Shown: one piece after another, positions 33,940-44,909 of the stretch
Layout of the letters: every line of letters starts with the position of its first letter
How positions within the stretch are numbered: the first letter of the stretch is position 1
Assembly (NCBI GenBank): GCA_027475525.1
Contig: JAMWFC010000113.1
Location: 868,001-932,000 of the forward strand
DNA: 64,000 nucleotides
Source: Macrolepiota albuminosa
Taxonomy: Eukaryota; Basidiomycota; Agaricomycetes; Agaricales; Agaricaceae
Direction: 5' to 3'
The notes under the pieces: generated by a model
What the model saw: the letters and a program-made list of their open reading frames with translations, nothing else
Database searches by the model: none
What the model was told of the DNA's origin: nothing
Position numbers and translations under genes: made by a program

Positions 33940-36900
33940 ATGGCGCCATACGTCTTGCAAGAGAGCCCTAAGAAAGATGATACCACCTGGGTGTTCACAG
34001 TCCCTGAGAATACATTGCGCAGCCGGCCAAGTTACGGGAAGCTCATCACATTTACTGCAGAAAAACTCACAATACAGATCGCCAAATTTCCTGAGAACCG
34101 TATCCTACGAGGAGATGATCCGTCCAAGTTCATCCTGCTGTCGTTTGGGAACCTACGATTCCCTGATTCCTCCATCCGTGAAGGAGGCGAATACATCGAA
34201 CGACTTTGCAAGGCGGGACTATTCCTAAACGGCGTACAGTATCGTTTCTACCACCACAGCAATAGCCAACTTGTGTGTCTCATTCAAGTTGGGACGGTGT
34301 CTTTACTCATCAACTTGCCTAGAGAGGCAGATCCTGCTTTCTGCGACAGGCTTCAACGGATAAGGAACTTGATGATCGAATATATTCACTAGGAGACTAT
34401 GGAAAGATCATGAACATAGCGAAACGTAGGTGAATCTGCAACTGACATGGATTTTTCTTCTTGATCATCCCTTAGGCGCAAAGCGTATTGGTCTCCTGTT
34501 CTCAGAGGCACAACTGGACTGGCAATTGGATCCTAAATATATTGGGGACATCCCTGACATAAAATCAGGCGATGAGGTTTTCTCCGATGGATGTGGACTG
34601 ATGTCGAAGCGCTTTGCGACACAAGTCAGCAGCAAGAAAAAGATCATCTTCAGGGGTGTGAGGTACACGCCTTCAGTTTTTCAAATCCGGTACTGGCTTT
34701 TGCTTTTCTTCGTAGTTGAAAGACTAATCGGTCTTAGTTATCTCGGATACAAAGGGGTCCTGATGTTGCATCCAGATCTTGATAAAGAGAAGAAGCACCT
34801 CGTGGAATTTCGAAAGAGTATGAAGAAGTTTTCGACAACCAAAGACACTACCTTCTCACTTGTCAACTATTCCAAGCCGTTTACATTTGGGCGCCTTAAC
34901 AACGATGTCATCGTTTTACTATCTAGCCTTGGTGTAACAAACGACAAATTAAGGGCTAAGCAGCAAGAATACTTTGAATGGATCAGAAAAGCATCGATTG
35001 ATCCTGTCAGAGCAATCGACTTTCTGTCCGCCGTCGGCGAATATATGCTTGCTGAGGAGGTCCTTCTTAAAGGTTTGGATGATCCAGATGTGTCAAAGAA
35101 GATTCGGAAACGACAAGTGGACGAAACGGCCAAGTTCAAGAATGAAAAGGGTCGGTCAAAGGCTCCAATTTTTGTTCGAAACTCACGAAGACTATTTGGA
35201 GTGTGTGATCCGTACCAAGTGCTCAAGGAAGGGCAGGTACACATTCGTATTATGACAGCTCGTGCAGGCCCTTCCACTCCAATCCATGGCGATGTCATTG
35301 TGGTACGCAACCCTTGCCTTCATCCTGGTATGTGGCTTGGCGCTGTAGTGTCTACACAAAGCTCATGCGGTGCAGGTGACTGTCTAAAATTGAGGGCAGT
35401 GCATCATGAAAAACTAGCGCATTTGGTAGATTGCGTTGTCTTCGCAACCGTTGCACGACCCGGACACCATTCTGCACCGTCGATGAGTAGTGGTGGGGAT
35501 CTTGATGGTATGAATATAGCAGTCACGCGCCCTGATACAATTCACAAAGCTATACAGGCGATGAATATTTTGTCTTATGGGACAAAGATATCATACCCAC
35601 TACAGTTGTACAGGTGAGGTTACGTGGACATGCTACTAGCAACGTGGGTTACATTTTACATTCCAGTCCTACGATTATCCAGGAAATAAGGAATATACGA
35701 GTAAGAACATCACTCGGACTGACCTTGCCAGGCATTTCGCTTTCTATAGTGGGCAAGTGCTGATCCTCCAGGTTGATTCTCAATTGACATTCTCATAGTG
35801 CTGGTGTAGCAAGGGTTTCGTCTCTGCATGCAAAATGGGTTCGAGCCAGTCCCTTGGGCGCTTTGTCACCTGAATGCCAGGAACTGAATGCGTTACACTC
35901 CCAGTCAGTTGATGGAGCGCAGGTTAAGATCCCGGATCGGTTGACAAACCCGCCAAGGCGGACTGACGCTGAACCCTACATTCTAGATCTTTTGGAAGCC
36001 GATAGGAATGCCTTTGCTGATGAGTTCCTTCATGCAGAAACCATACCCCTCAGAGACACAGTAGCAACAATGGACAACGATGGAGCGAGGGATCTCCTTG
36101 TTGCACTGCTTCAAAGCCAGCAGAGTGCGGTATCGGAGTATGAGCTCTTCAACCTTGCTATTCTTGTTGCACGCAAACACAAAGTGGACATCAAGAAATA
36201 TCTAAATCACTTGGACATGTCTGCCCTCAGTGCGCAAGAAAGACATGCGCTTAGCTTGATTCTCGGTCTTTCTGCCAATGATCATCCCTACGTTTGGAAC
36301 TCCCTAATCCGCTCTGATATCCTCACTCCAAGAAATCTATATCACAGGACTTTGGATCGCCCTTTTTCGATACAACGTTTATATTCGTCCAAGACGCAAG
36401 GTCTAACTACCTTCTTTGAATTTCTTCGAATGGGCACTCAGGAATATACGCGGAAACTGCTAGTTCTTAAGGTTAGACTGTAATTTTAATCTTTGAGCTG
36501 AGAAATAGCTGACTGATTAACAGACTGAGGAACGGTTTGCGATTGGGGTTTTCATGAGGGGAGATATTGTATGGGGTGAGGATCCAGACGTCAACGAAAA
36601 CGTTGTAGTTTGTGCTTTTATGCCGAACACCGATCAAGAGCTATCTGGATATAGGGCTTGTACCACTGGATATCGCCTGCACATGAGTGACACTCATTTT
36701 CAGCTCTACAACAAGCACGTTGGTGATACATTTATCTTTATCAATCGTCGTCCACTTGGAAGTGGCTTTGAAGTTGCAACCAGCATTGCGTTGCAAAAGA
36801 TTTCAGCTTTTGTACAAAGAGTACGTAAACTCGTCTTCGATGATGCTGAATTGATTCATGATGTCCATAAGCAAATTGGGCGCATTCGTACAACGCCAGT

Positions 36901-39900
36901 TATAGCAGTTGAGATACATGTTGTCTCGAATCGTGATCGCGTCGCGCATCAACTGTTTGATTTGTGGTTTGAACAGTAAGTTAGAGCAGTTATACTCAGT
37001 GGTCAACACCTCACAACACTCGAGTGTTCCAACCGAGAAGACTATTTCGCGATTCCAACGACAGGCGGCTCCTTATCAGTTCAATGACTTGCGTGCTGTG
37101 AACTGGAAGCTTCCTGAAAACCGTCCATTTCTTCTCTCGTTCTTTCCAAAGGCAGAAATTACTTTCCCGAGGATAGATATGCCTGAAGAAGACAAGGCCT
37201 TTGGATTTCTCCCCGGGGCTATCCCCCGTAATCCCAGTCATGAACGACACACTCCTCAAAGCATGAATGCTCACCTGTCTACAAAAACAGCCGAAGAAAT
37301 TGACAAGATTATGAAATTTGCATCCCACAATCATGCAGACGAAGAAATGTTCCTTATCTTCGATTTTCTCGCCGCAAAGCAACCACTGGAGCGCGACACA
37401 CTTGAAAGATGGATAGAAATGTTCCCTCCATTGGCATTTACCTTGATGAAGCGCTTCGTTCCACGGGAAGACAACGCTCTTCCTGAGTCCATTGCAGGCA
37501 TGACGCATGTCATATGCCGTAACATCATACGATGTGCGAATTCGCTTGGTATTGCATCCCTTGTAGCCATCGAGAAAATGGCGAGATCTATCACCGACAT
37601 GGACGTAGAACAATACTTTGATCTTTTGAACTTGGCAGCGCATTCCGTTCGGTCGCATCATCTCGTACAAGAGGTTTTGTTATGTCTCAATGACGCTCGT
37701 ATGAACACTGGCAGTAATCCCTTCACACATGCGATGGTGCACGGGCACAAATTTGCACTTTCCATTGCATTTGATCGCGCTGACGACGCCGCTGATGAGT
37801 GCCCGTGTGATGATAACGGGAAACCGAGAAAACAAAGAACACCCCCTACGCATGTCAAGCTGTCCTTCATCGCCGATGAGCCTGAACATGTGCGAGCTAT
37901 AGTGCGGGTTGACGCCAAAACAGAAGTGCGGCTACATTCGCATGTTCGGCTGCAAGCAGCGTCTAAAGCGACTAACCGGTGGATGCAAGCACCTATGATG
38001 GACGGTCTGGTTGTTCAGGCGCCCAAAGGGGAGCTCAAGATAAGCGTGCTACACACACAGCCGCCTGAAATGGAGCACATGGATTGGAATATGTATCATG
38101 CAGGAATAACTGGTAGAAACCAGTATTTCTGTTTTAATAGTTTTCTAATTTCGGTTGTTCCTCAGCTACATCGAAAGCTATGATGGATGCAGTTCTACGC
38201 CTTTTGCAAGAAGGCCAAGAATGTTGTAGTTTTCACGATATTATCACGGGGTCGGAGAGCAGTGAAACAGCTACGGAAGGAGAGCCAGAAGCACTACCTA
38301 TAGCGTCGTCAAGTGCCGTTGAGCCTTCCGTCAACAGACGGCTTAATCAAAGTCAAATTGAGGCCGTAAATTCTTGTGATGTTCCTCTTTCTCTTATCTG
38401 GGGACCACCCGGTACATTTCCGAATCACTACTTCCTAAATTAGACTCTTTAGTGACATGACATGAACAGGGACTGGAAAGACCACAGTGGTCGTCGAAAT
38501 CCTTCAAGAGCTCCTGAGGAAGTCTCGTAATGATGAGCCGCCCAAAATCTTGATGACGGCATCCACTCACAACGGTATGAAATCATATGATATAATCTTT
38601 CGCCTTGTACAGTAGCTTACAAGAGATTGTGTAGCTGTGGACAATGTACTCGAGCGGTTTGTTGCCGTCAACGCAACTGAACATCTCATTCCGGAAGAGC
38701 AGATACTCCGCGTTGCGACTGACCAGTCGAAGGTTAACGAAAACTTGAAGAATTATACCGTTGACGCAAGGGTAGGAGGCGATACTAACGAAAACAACAA
38801 GTTGGCCAAGAAAGCTCAGCAACGAGTCAAGGCGGCTGTACTAGTTTTCACCACGTGTGCAGGTATGGAGAGATAGAGATCGTAAATTTTCACTGCACAA
38901 ACCTGTAACTGACGAGGTTGATTTGTAGGCGCTGGATTAGGGACTTTGCGCAAAGTCAATTTTGACATTGCGATTATAGACGAAGCGTCCCAGATCACTG
39001 AACCAGGCGCGCTTATACCCTTGGTGAAAGGAATCAGACAGGCTGTGCTCGTTGGAGATCAGTGAGTAATGACAACCAAAAAAATATACCATCCTTTCCG
39101 AACCATCTCTGACCGTGGGGTGTGTGCGTTTGTAGTGTCCAACTCCGTCCGACCGTCAAAAAGATGGGATCTGTCTTACAATTCGATGTTTCCCTGATGG
39201 AGCGTCTGTGGCTACACGTGGAGAGTCCTAGAATGCGAAAAACGATGTTAAACGTGCAATATCGATCTCCTGCGGAACTCATGGCGTTCCCTTCGAGGGA
39301 ATTCTACAACGACCAGTTGCAGAGCGGGCTTACCAACACAGATGAGGTTCTGGGCTTGCTCGCGACGTCTTCGTTCCCCTGGCCTCGTCGTGGCGCATCG
39401 CTCGTCCCGACGGTTTTTGTTCAGTGCTCTGCGGAGGAAGATATGGGTGGTATGTCGAAGAGTAACGCTGGACAAGTAGATGTTGTTGCACATATTATTC
39501 CAATGCTTACCACGCAGAAGGAGGCACAGACTCAGGCTGCTTCTGCTCCTGCTCCTTCGGAAGGCTCACGCTCTGTAACAGACTTGAAAATCACGGTTCT
39601 CACTCCGTATAGGAAGCAGATCCAAGCGCTGCGTTCTAGACTTCCCGGATTCATCTCCTGCTCGACGGTCGATGCCTTCCAAGGCCGTGAAAGTGATATC
39701 ATCATCTTTTCTGCGGTACGATGTAATGTGGATAGGGATATTGGATTTTTAGAGGATGAAAGGAGGTTGAATGTCATGTGGACTCGCGCGCGCTTGGCTT
39801 TGATCATTGTGGGTGATAAAGGGACGATGAGTACGTCCGCGCGGTGGAAGAGGGCTCTTGATTCGTGCGGCGAGGTCAAGATTGATCTACCACCAAAGAG

Positions 39901-39910
39901 CGATGTCTAG
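33940..39910 (+). CDS. RNA-dependent RNA polymerase fused to a UPF1-like SF1 helicase
   Basis: One gene of 15 exons encodes 1739 residues. Exons: 33940-34272, 34323-34425, 34476-34689, 34738-35327, 35376-35507, 35558-35613, 35667-35758, 35799-36471, 36524-36975, 37025-38112, 38166-38411, 38470-38574, 38635-38862, 38929-39061, 39136-39910; the sum is 5220 nt, divisible by three. Residues about 30-600 are a cellular two-barrel RdRP: ENRILRGDDPSKFILLSFGN, SNSQLRGRSCFLRQAS, IMTARAGPSTPIHGDV and the catalytic loop SGGDLDGDEYFVLWD (Asp 455, 457, 459; the last supplied by splicing), then VSSLHAKWVRASPLGALSPE. Residues 620-1270 are unassigned. Residues 1290-1739 are an SF1 helicase: GPPGTGKT (1324), IIDEASQ (1455), VGDHVQL (1480), LNVQYRSP (1520), TVDAFQGRES (1659), RRLNVMWTRAR (1691). 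RdRPs make dsRNA for RNA silencing; fission yeast Rdp1 partners with the separate SF1 helicase Hrr1. Intron 7 appears to be GC-AG. Confidence 0.93.
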
Positions 39911-39980
39911 TGTCACTGTATCCCATCCCAATCCCGAGTCTTATATCTATTAGTTTGTTCGGAAAGTATTCCAGATACTA

Positions 39981-40721
39981 TCACAACCCAATTCTTTGCC
40001 AATACCAATCAGAATCCGGCCACTCTTCGACGTACTCGTGAATTCGTCCCCGCATTTCCCGGATAAACCACCTCGGCAACCACTTCTCTTTATTAATATG
40101 GGCTTCGTAGTCCTCGACCGCCAGCTCGAGGAGCTCTTCAATGTCTCTTACGTCCACCTCGACCTTATCGCGCATGTATCGTCTGAAATCGGCACGATGG
40201 TCTGTCCAGCCCCTCAACTTCAAAAGGAGAAGTACGAGGAACGGAACGACAGGTATATCAAGGAAAGGATGGATGTACGTTATCTCTCCTATCGGAATCC
40301 TGGGTATGCTCAGACGACCGGGGACGAGGATGTCCACTTTACACTTTTTGCGGCTGGACAGCCTGAACCAGAGGACCTGGTACGTGTTCCGCCGATTCGC
40401 AGACGGTACGAGGTAGAACCGGTCGTCCGACGCGATGATGCGGGCTTTGATGTCCTCTGGATCCATGTTGCTGAGAACGATGATGTCCACGTCCTGTTTT
40501 TTTTTTGTTTTCATCTCTCCGTATTGCCGTTTCTATGGGCGAGTGAAAAAGGGGGGCGGGGTACGTACATTTGGGTCCCGGTTCTGTGTCCCATATATCG
40601 CGCAGGCGGCGCTACCGAAAAGACAGCATTTCATACTGTAATTGCTCAAGGCGGCTACAGCCGCACGAGCAGCTTTACGGGTGTCCTGGCGTTTCAGCGC
40701 CCTCCTTCTCGAGGGGGTCAT
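39981..40721 (-). CDS. minimal nucleotidyltransferase-fold protein, copy 1
   Basis: Two exons: 40569-40721 (ATG 40721, MTPSRRRALKRQDTR) and 39981-40493, 221 residues. The pattern fits the DNA polymerase beta-like nucleotidyltransferase fold: CCLFGSAACAIYG (the hG[GS] helix turn), NDVDIIVLS (DxD, created at the splice), and CKVDILVPG (third carboxylate). The rest reads WTDHRADFRRYMRDKVEVDV and ends WPDSDWYWQRIGL. There is no obvious second domain, so partner or substrate is unknown; relatives of this size include AbiEii/MNT-type and other orphan transferases. It converges on the RdRP-helicase gene (70 bp between stops). A diverged full-length paralogue lies at 48663-49433 and a broken copy next door at 40797-41200. 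Confidence 0.72.
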
Positions 40722-40796
40722 AATGGAACGATTTTTACAAGTGTCTGAAAATGGGTCAGCAGCACAGCATTTTGCCCTTGCGCGCGGCTAATTGCG

Positions 40797-41200
40797 CCTC
40801 CAACTTTTCAAAAAGGAGCGAGATCAGCACGAGGAACGGGACCACACACGAACGACGAACGTCCACGTCCTGTCTTCGTAATTGCGTTGCGTTTCTATGT
40901 ATGGGTATGGGCAAGTGGGAAAAGGAAAAAGAAAAAAAGGGGGGGCGGGGGTACCGTGCGTGCGTTTGGGTCCCGGTTCTGTTCTGTTATGTTCTGTGTC
41001 CCATACCCTATATTCCGTATATATATATATCGCGCGCGCGCAGGCGGCGCTACCGAAGAGACAGGATTAAATATTGATATTCCAGCCTGTGCTTGTTCGA
41101 CGCGGCTATATATCCTACAGCCGCACGCATGCGCGAGTAGCTTTACTTAAGGATGTCCTGGCGTTTCAACGATCTTCTTCTCAAGCGGTCATAGTGGAAC
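40797..41200 (-). pseudogene. broken copy of the nucleotidyltransferase gene
   Basis: Matches the neighbour gene in two blocks: 40797-40850 resembles part of its exon 2 (around 40205-40250), and 40855-41200 resembles the start of exon 2, the intron and exon 1. The start codon is kept (41192) but codon 4 is a stop (TGA), exon 2 is mostly deleted, and simple repeats have grown inside: GGGGGGCGGGGG near 40940, a TA run and a CG run at 41018-41042. Not coding. Confidence 0.78.
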
Positions 41201-41251
41201 GCAACACGAGTACAAAGGGGTCTGAAAATAGTCACAGCAGCGCAGCATTTT

Positions 41252-41646
41252 GGCAGAAAAAGAACCCTTGCATGGGCTGATGCCCTAATTTAGCCATCAT
41301 TTTTCTTTTCCATTCAGCAGAGAGAGGAGACTGTATAATCAACGACATAGCGAGGGGTTGTACGCTATTTCTCTTTTTCTTTGTACATACATATGAGTTT
41401 ACGACGCGGGCTGCGCCTGTCGTTGGGCACGAAGAATCGCAGATCTCGAAGCCCAGCGAGCTCGGATCGACTCCTGCAAAGAAAAAAAAAGCAGTTGAAT
41501 TGAGATCCACAAACGGACAGTGGTTAACACGACAAGGACACGAACGCGATCAAAAGTCTTCTTAAAGCTCTCTCTAACCTTGAAATCCTTGCAATACTTG
41601 CGGAACCTCGCGAACTTGGGATCAGTATTCAAAATCCGCGGAGTTC
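41252..41646 (-). pseudogene. 3' fragment of the GST gene (first half of a chimera)
   Basis: About 395 bp aligned throughout with 47302-47702, covering the 3' flank, last exon (SIRARWASRSAILRAQRQ), last intron and part of the preceding exon (NTDPKFARFRKYCKDFKVR) of the intact GST gene, with scattered substitutions. It then switches abruptly into CFT1 sequence at about 41650. Confidence 0.85.
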
Positions 41647-41652
41647 TGGGGA

Positions 41653-41922
41653 CTCCTCACGAACCTCGAAGATTCGGAGAATGCTGGAACGTGCAACAAC
41701 CACATTACACAAAGTTGGGGCAGCAAACTCGTGTCTTGTCGTCGCATAATTTCTAACTCGTTGCAAACTCTACACCGCTCGGAGGAAGAATTTCTTGACG
41801 AAGAGCATGCATGGCTGCAGACACCTGCACGGAACTTTGGAACTCGTGTGAAAATAACAAGCCACTCCTTTTTCGAATTCCTAGAATCGACGAGCAGCCC
41901 CCCAGTGCTCTTCACAAACTTA
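41653..41922 (-). pseudogene. 5' fragment of CFT1 fused to the GST fragment
   Basis: Matches 56263-56570, the start region and first codons of CFT1, on the same strand. An internal deletion of about 40 bp and an immediate stop after MHALRQEILPPSGVEFATS (TAG) make it non-functional. Copied upstream DNA includes the CFT1 5' flank. Confidence 0.88.
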
Positions 41923-42391
41923 GGATGTGTTTGCTGCTAAAGCCCTGTTGTCAGCAGAACCTGACACAGGGGTGGGCAAAGAAATATTAATACTTATAAT
42001 TAAAGATGAGATGATGTAAAAAGCTTTTGAAGAAACAGATAAGAAATTTCTTTGACTCTTTTCCCATTAGAAACATATTCTAGCCCCAGCAGTGTAACCA
42101 GGTTGTGACAACATATTCACTTCCCGGTTTTTAGATACTTCTCCCTTGGTCATGGGCAAACATCTCTCACATGTTACAGTTCTCCTTGAAAATTGCTACA
42201 TACTGGCTTAGAAAGTATTCATGAAGGCCCTGAAAGCTTGAAGACTATGCGATACAGGGATAGAGCTACAGAAAAAAAGATGGCAAAAATTTTCGATTCC
42301 CGATACGACAGTAATACATATATGGAAATTCATTGAGGCGAGTATCTTGTGCCGAAAGAGAGCAGTAGGATACCTATCAGTGAGGTCAATT
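41923..42391. other. intergenic, AT-rich
   Basis: 470 bp between the chimeric fragment and the P450 stop. No gene seen; it should carry the P450 3' UTR. Confidence 0.4.
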
Positions 42392-44909
42392 TCAAGCCTT
42401 CGAATCAACCAGCTCCGTCCTGAGTGGCAGCTGAGGAGTCTCTGGAGAATCCTTCAACACCGGCGTCGTTATCCCGCTCATCTGCCAAAAAATCTCTTTC
42501 TCTGGAGGGTAGAAACGGAATTGGGAGATGAGGGTGGACAAAACAACCTCTATAAAGTTACATGAATCAGATTTTGCACATCTAATATAAGGTAAGGTTA
42601 TTACTCATTTCCAATTGCGAAAACTTAAACCCGATACACGCTCGACCACCGCCCAGGAATGTCAGGCTGGAGAAGGAAATTAATTTCGTTGTACAACCAC
42701 AAATCACACTGACAGATGAGAATAGATCCCAGGCATATGTGCTTCGTGCAAAGCCTCTGGGATAGGCTGGAGCCATCGTTCTGGCTTCCACTCCAGAGAA
42801 TCTGCACCCCACAAAAGAGGGTCACGATTAGCATTTAAAATAGCGATGAAAATCTTGGTGTCCTTTGGGACCAAAATTGAATCCATCTCGCGTCCGTCAA
42901 TCCCTTTAATCGGCGTGGACAGGGGTAAGACAATGTCTTTTCTGGCACTACAAAGATTAAGTTGGAGCAAGAGAGGGTCGTGGGTGAGGAGTACATACAC
43001 CCTAAGAACTTGCGGTACCGGAGCATGGCTGAAAGTGGAAAATGAATGGTAGGAGGTGGGCAAGCCCAAAACGACCTACAGACGAAGGGTTTCCCGACAT
43101 ACTGCATCCATGAATGGGAGTGAGACTAGATCATCGTAGGGTATTTCGCCGTTATGTAATTTGCGTGCTTCAATGACTTCAGAACGAAGGCGCTCCTGTG
43201 TCTCAGGGTGCAGTGCCAAGAGGTGTAGAGTCCGAGAAAGTGCGTTGGAAGTTGTATCAGTGGCGGCAAAAGTAAATGACCTAATGGTCGTCATATTCTG
43301 TTGATCGTAAGGTTTTGAACTCACAACATCTATTCAACTATGAGGCGAAGAAACGACTTGTCATATTGCTCGACCTACCTGTCCTAAAACTTCTTTGTCA
43401 GGCAACCTATCTTCCTCCGATGCCTCGATATTCGCCTTCACTGGATGGAAATTTTCAGCACATCTCCACGGAGATTTCAATGACATACTGAGAATGCTCA
43501 TAAGATCCTTCGCTTGTCCCACCTGCTTCGCAAGAGCCTCGTCGCCTTCCTTCAGCGCCCTCTTTTTCGCCTCAAAAATATCGGTCGTCGTCCGATCCAA
43601 CGTATCAACAATATCTCGAATAGCACGCATTCTCTTACTAGGAAAATGATCAACAAGCCACCTCCTAAACTTAGGCGAGCCAATTTTGACGAGGATCGGG
43701 AGTAAAAACTGGATTTCTAAAGACATTTTTGATGTGGCAGGACTGGTCAACAAGCGTAGTTGTAAGAAGCAGATGATGCTAGGAACGTAGAGCAGGACCA
43801 ACATGAATGCTTTAGCTGCTTCAGAGAACGGGTGCGGTATGGCATCTTCCACCAAAGAATCGAAAGAGTACCCAAGACCACTTTGACCTATCATCTCGAG
43901 TGCAGCACGACTCATCCAGTGTAAAACATCAACCTAAGGAGTTATTATGAATACGAAGCCCGGGTCAGTTAAAATTTGCTTACCTCTTGGGTACCCCGAG
44001 CCAACTTATTCTTAATGGCTTTTTCGAGCTAGTCAAAGGTATAAAGTTTCTACGGCACTCAAATAACAACTTTGCCGAACCTTCTTTGCAATGTCGTTAA
44101 ACATAGGGACTGGATAAGTAAAGTAGAGTCACAACATGAATTGTAATGTGAATCAAAGTAAGGTTGTACCCATGTTACGCATATACGCGATTGAGAAGAC
44201 CGGATTTAACATTTTGCGTTGTTTCTTGTGTTGTTCACCTGATCACACTGGCTTGTGTTCAACGTCTTTGTAGAAAGATGAAGGCGCACCTTGGGTCGAG
44301 AAAAGACCCTGGCCAAACATGATCAAGTTGGACCTATAGAAATATCATCAGTCGACCATCACTCTTGGTTAGCATCTATGCACACGCGAAGAATGAGCTG
44401 GTTTCTTCGTAGATGACCTGGTCCTATTCAAGAATTCAACGACTGTCAATGCCAGGAAACAAATCACCTGATTTTACCTTCACGAGTACATGGTGCAAGG
44501 CCTTCGGGTCGTAGATGTTCAGATATTTAGACTACTATGGCCTGAACAATATTTCTTCAGGAAAATTTTGAAGACTTACACCAAAGGGTCCCCAGATTCT
44601 AGCCACTCTGCCATCTGTATAGACTCAGCGTTATGGCGGAGGACTTTAATTTAAAGAATCTCATACATCGTTGGGAGATCAACGAATTGAAATCCCAACC
44701 AACACTTGAGGAGTTGAACATTTGAGCCAGATTTCCTAAGAAGAGTACGTATATGCCAGTGGAACCCTTGCTATGAGAAATATCACACCTTTGAAGAACG
44801 ATTCGGGTTTGGGTCCCGGGATGTTATCAATGTCTTGCTTTGACATAAATCGTTTCAAAGTCCAAACAAAGACAACAAGGGCGAGAAGTTGGGACAATAA
44901 GTCAAGCAT
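42392..44909 (-). CDS. cytochrome P450 monooxygenase
   Basis: Microsomal haem-thiolate monooxygenase; basidiomycetes carry over a hundred for detoxification and secondary metabolism. The start is ATG 44909, giving an N-terminal membrane anchor (LLSQLLALVVFVWTL) and the proline hinge NIPGPKPESFFKG. Central exon 43361-43915 reads ALEMIGQSGLGYSFDSL. The I helix is FAATDTTSNALSRTL (43076-43324), K helix ETLRL within MDAVCRETLRL, PERF region WKPERWLQP and the haem loop FLGGGRACIGFKFSQLEM with the ligand Cys near 42640. It ends TELVDSKA, stop 42392-42394. More than ten exons, some tiny in the N-terminal part, so exact boundaries between 43915 and 44820 are uncertain. No inactivating change was noticed. 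Substrate not predictable. Confidence 0.9.

Noticed and set aside
33940..36480. Viral origin of the RNA-dependent RNA polymerase
   Set aside because: The DLDGD loop and surrounding sequence belong to cellular two-barrel RdRPs of RNA silencing, not to palm-type viral enzymes; the gene has typical fungal introns.
37011..37670. 219-codon minus-strand ORF
   Set aside because: Lies antisense within exon 10 of the RdRP-helicase gene; no motif.
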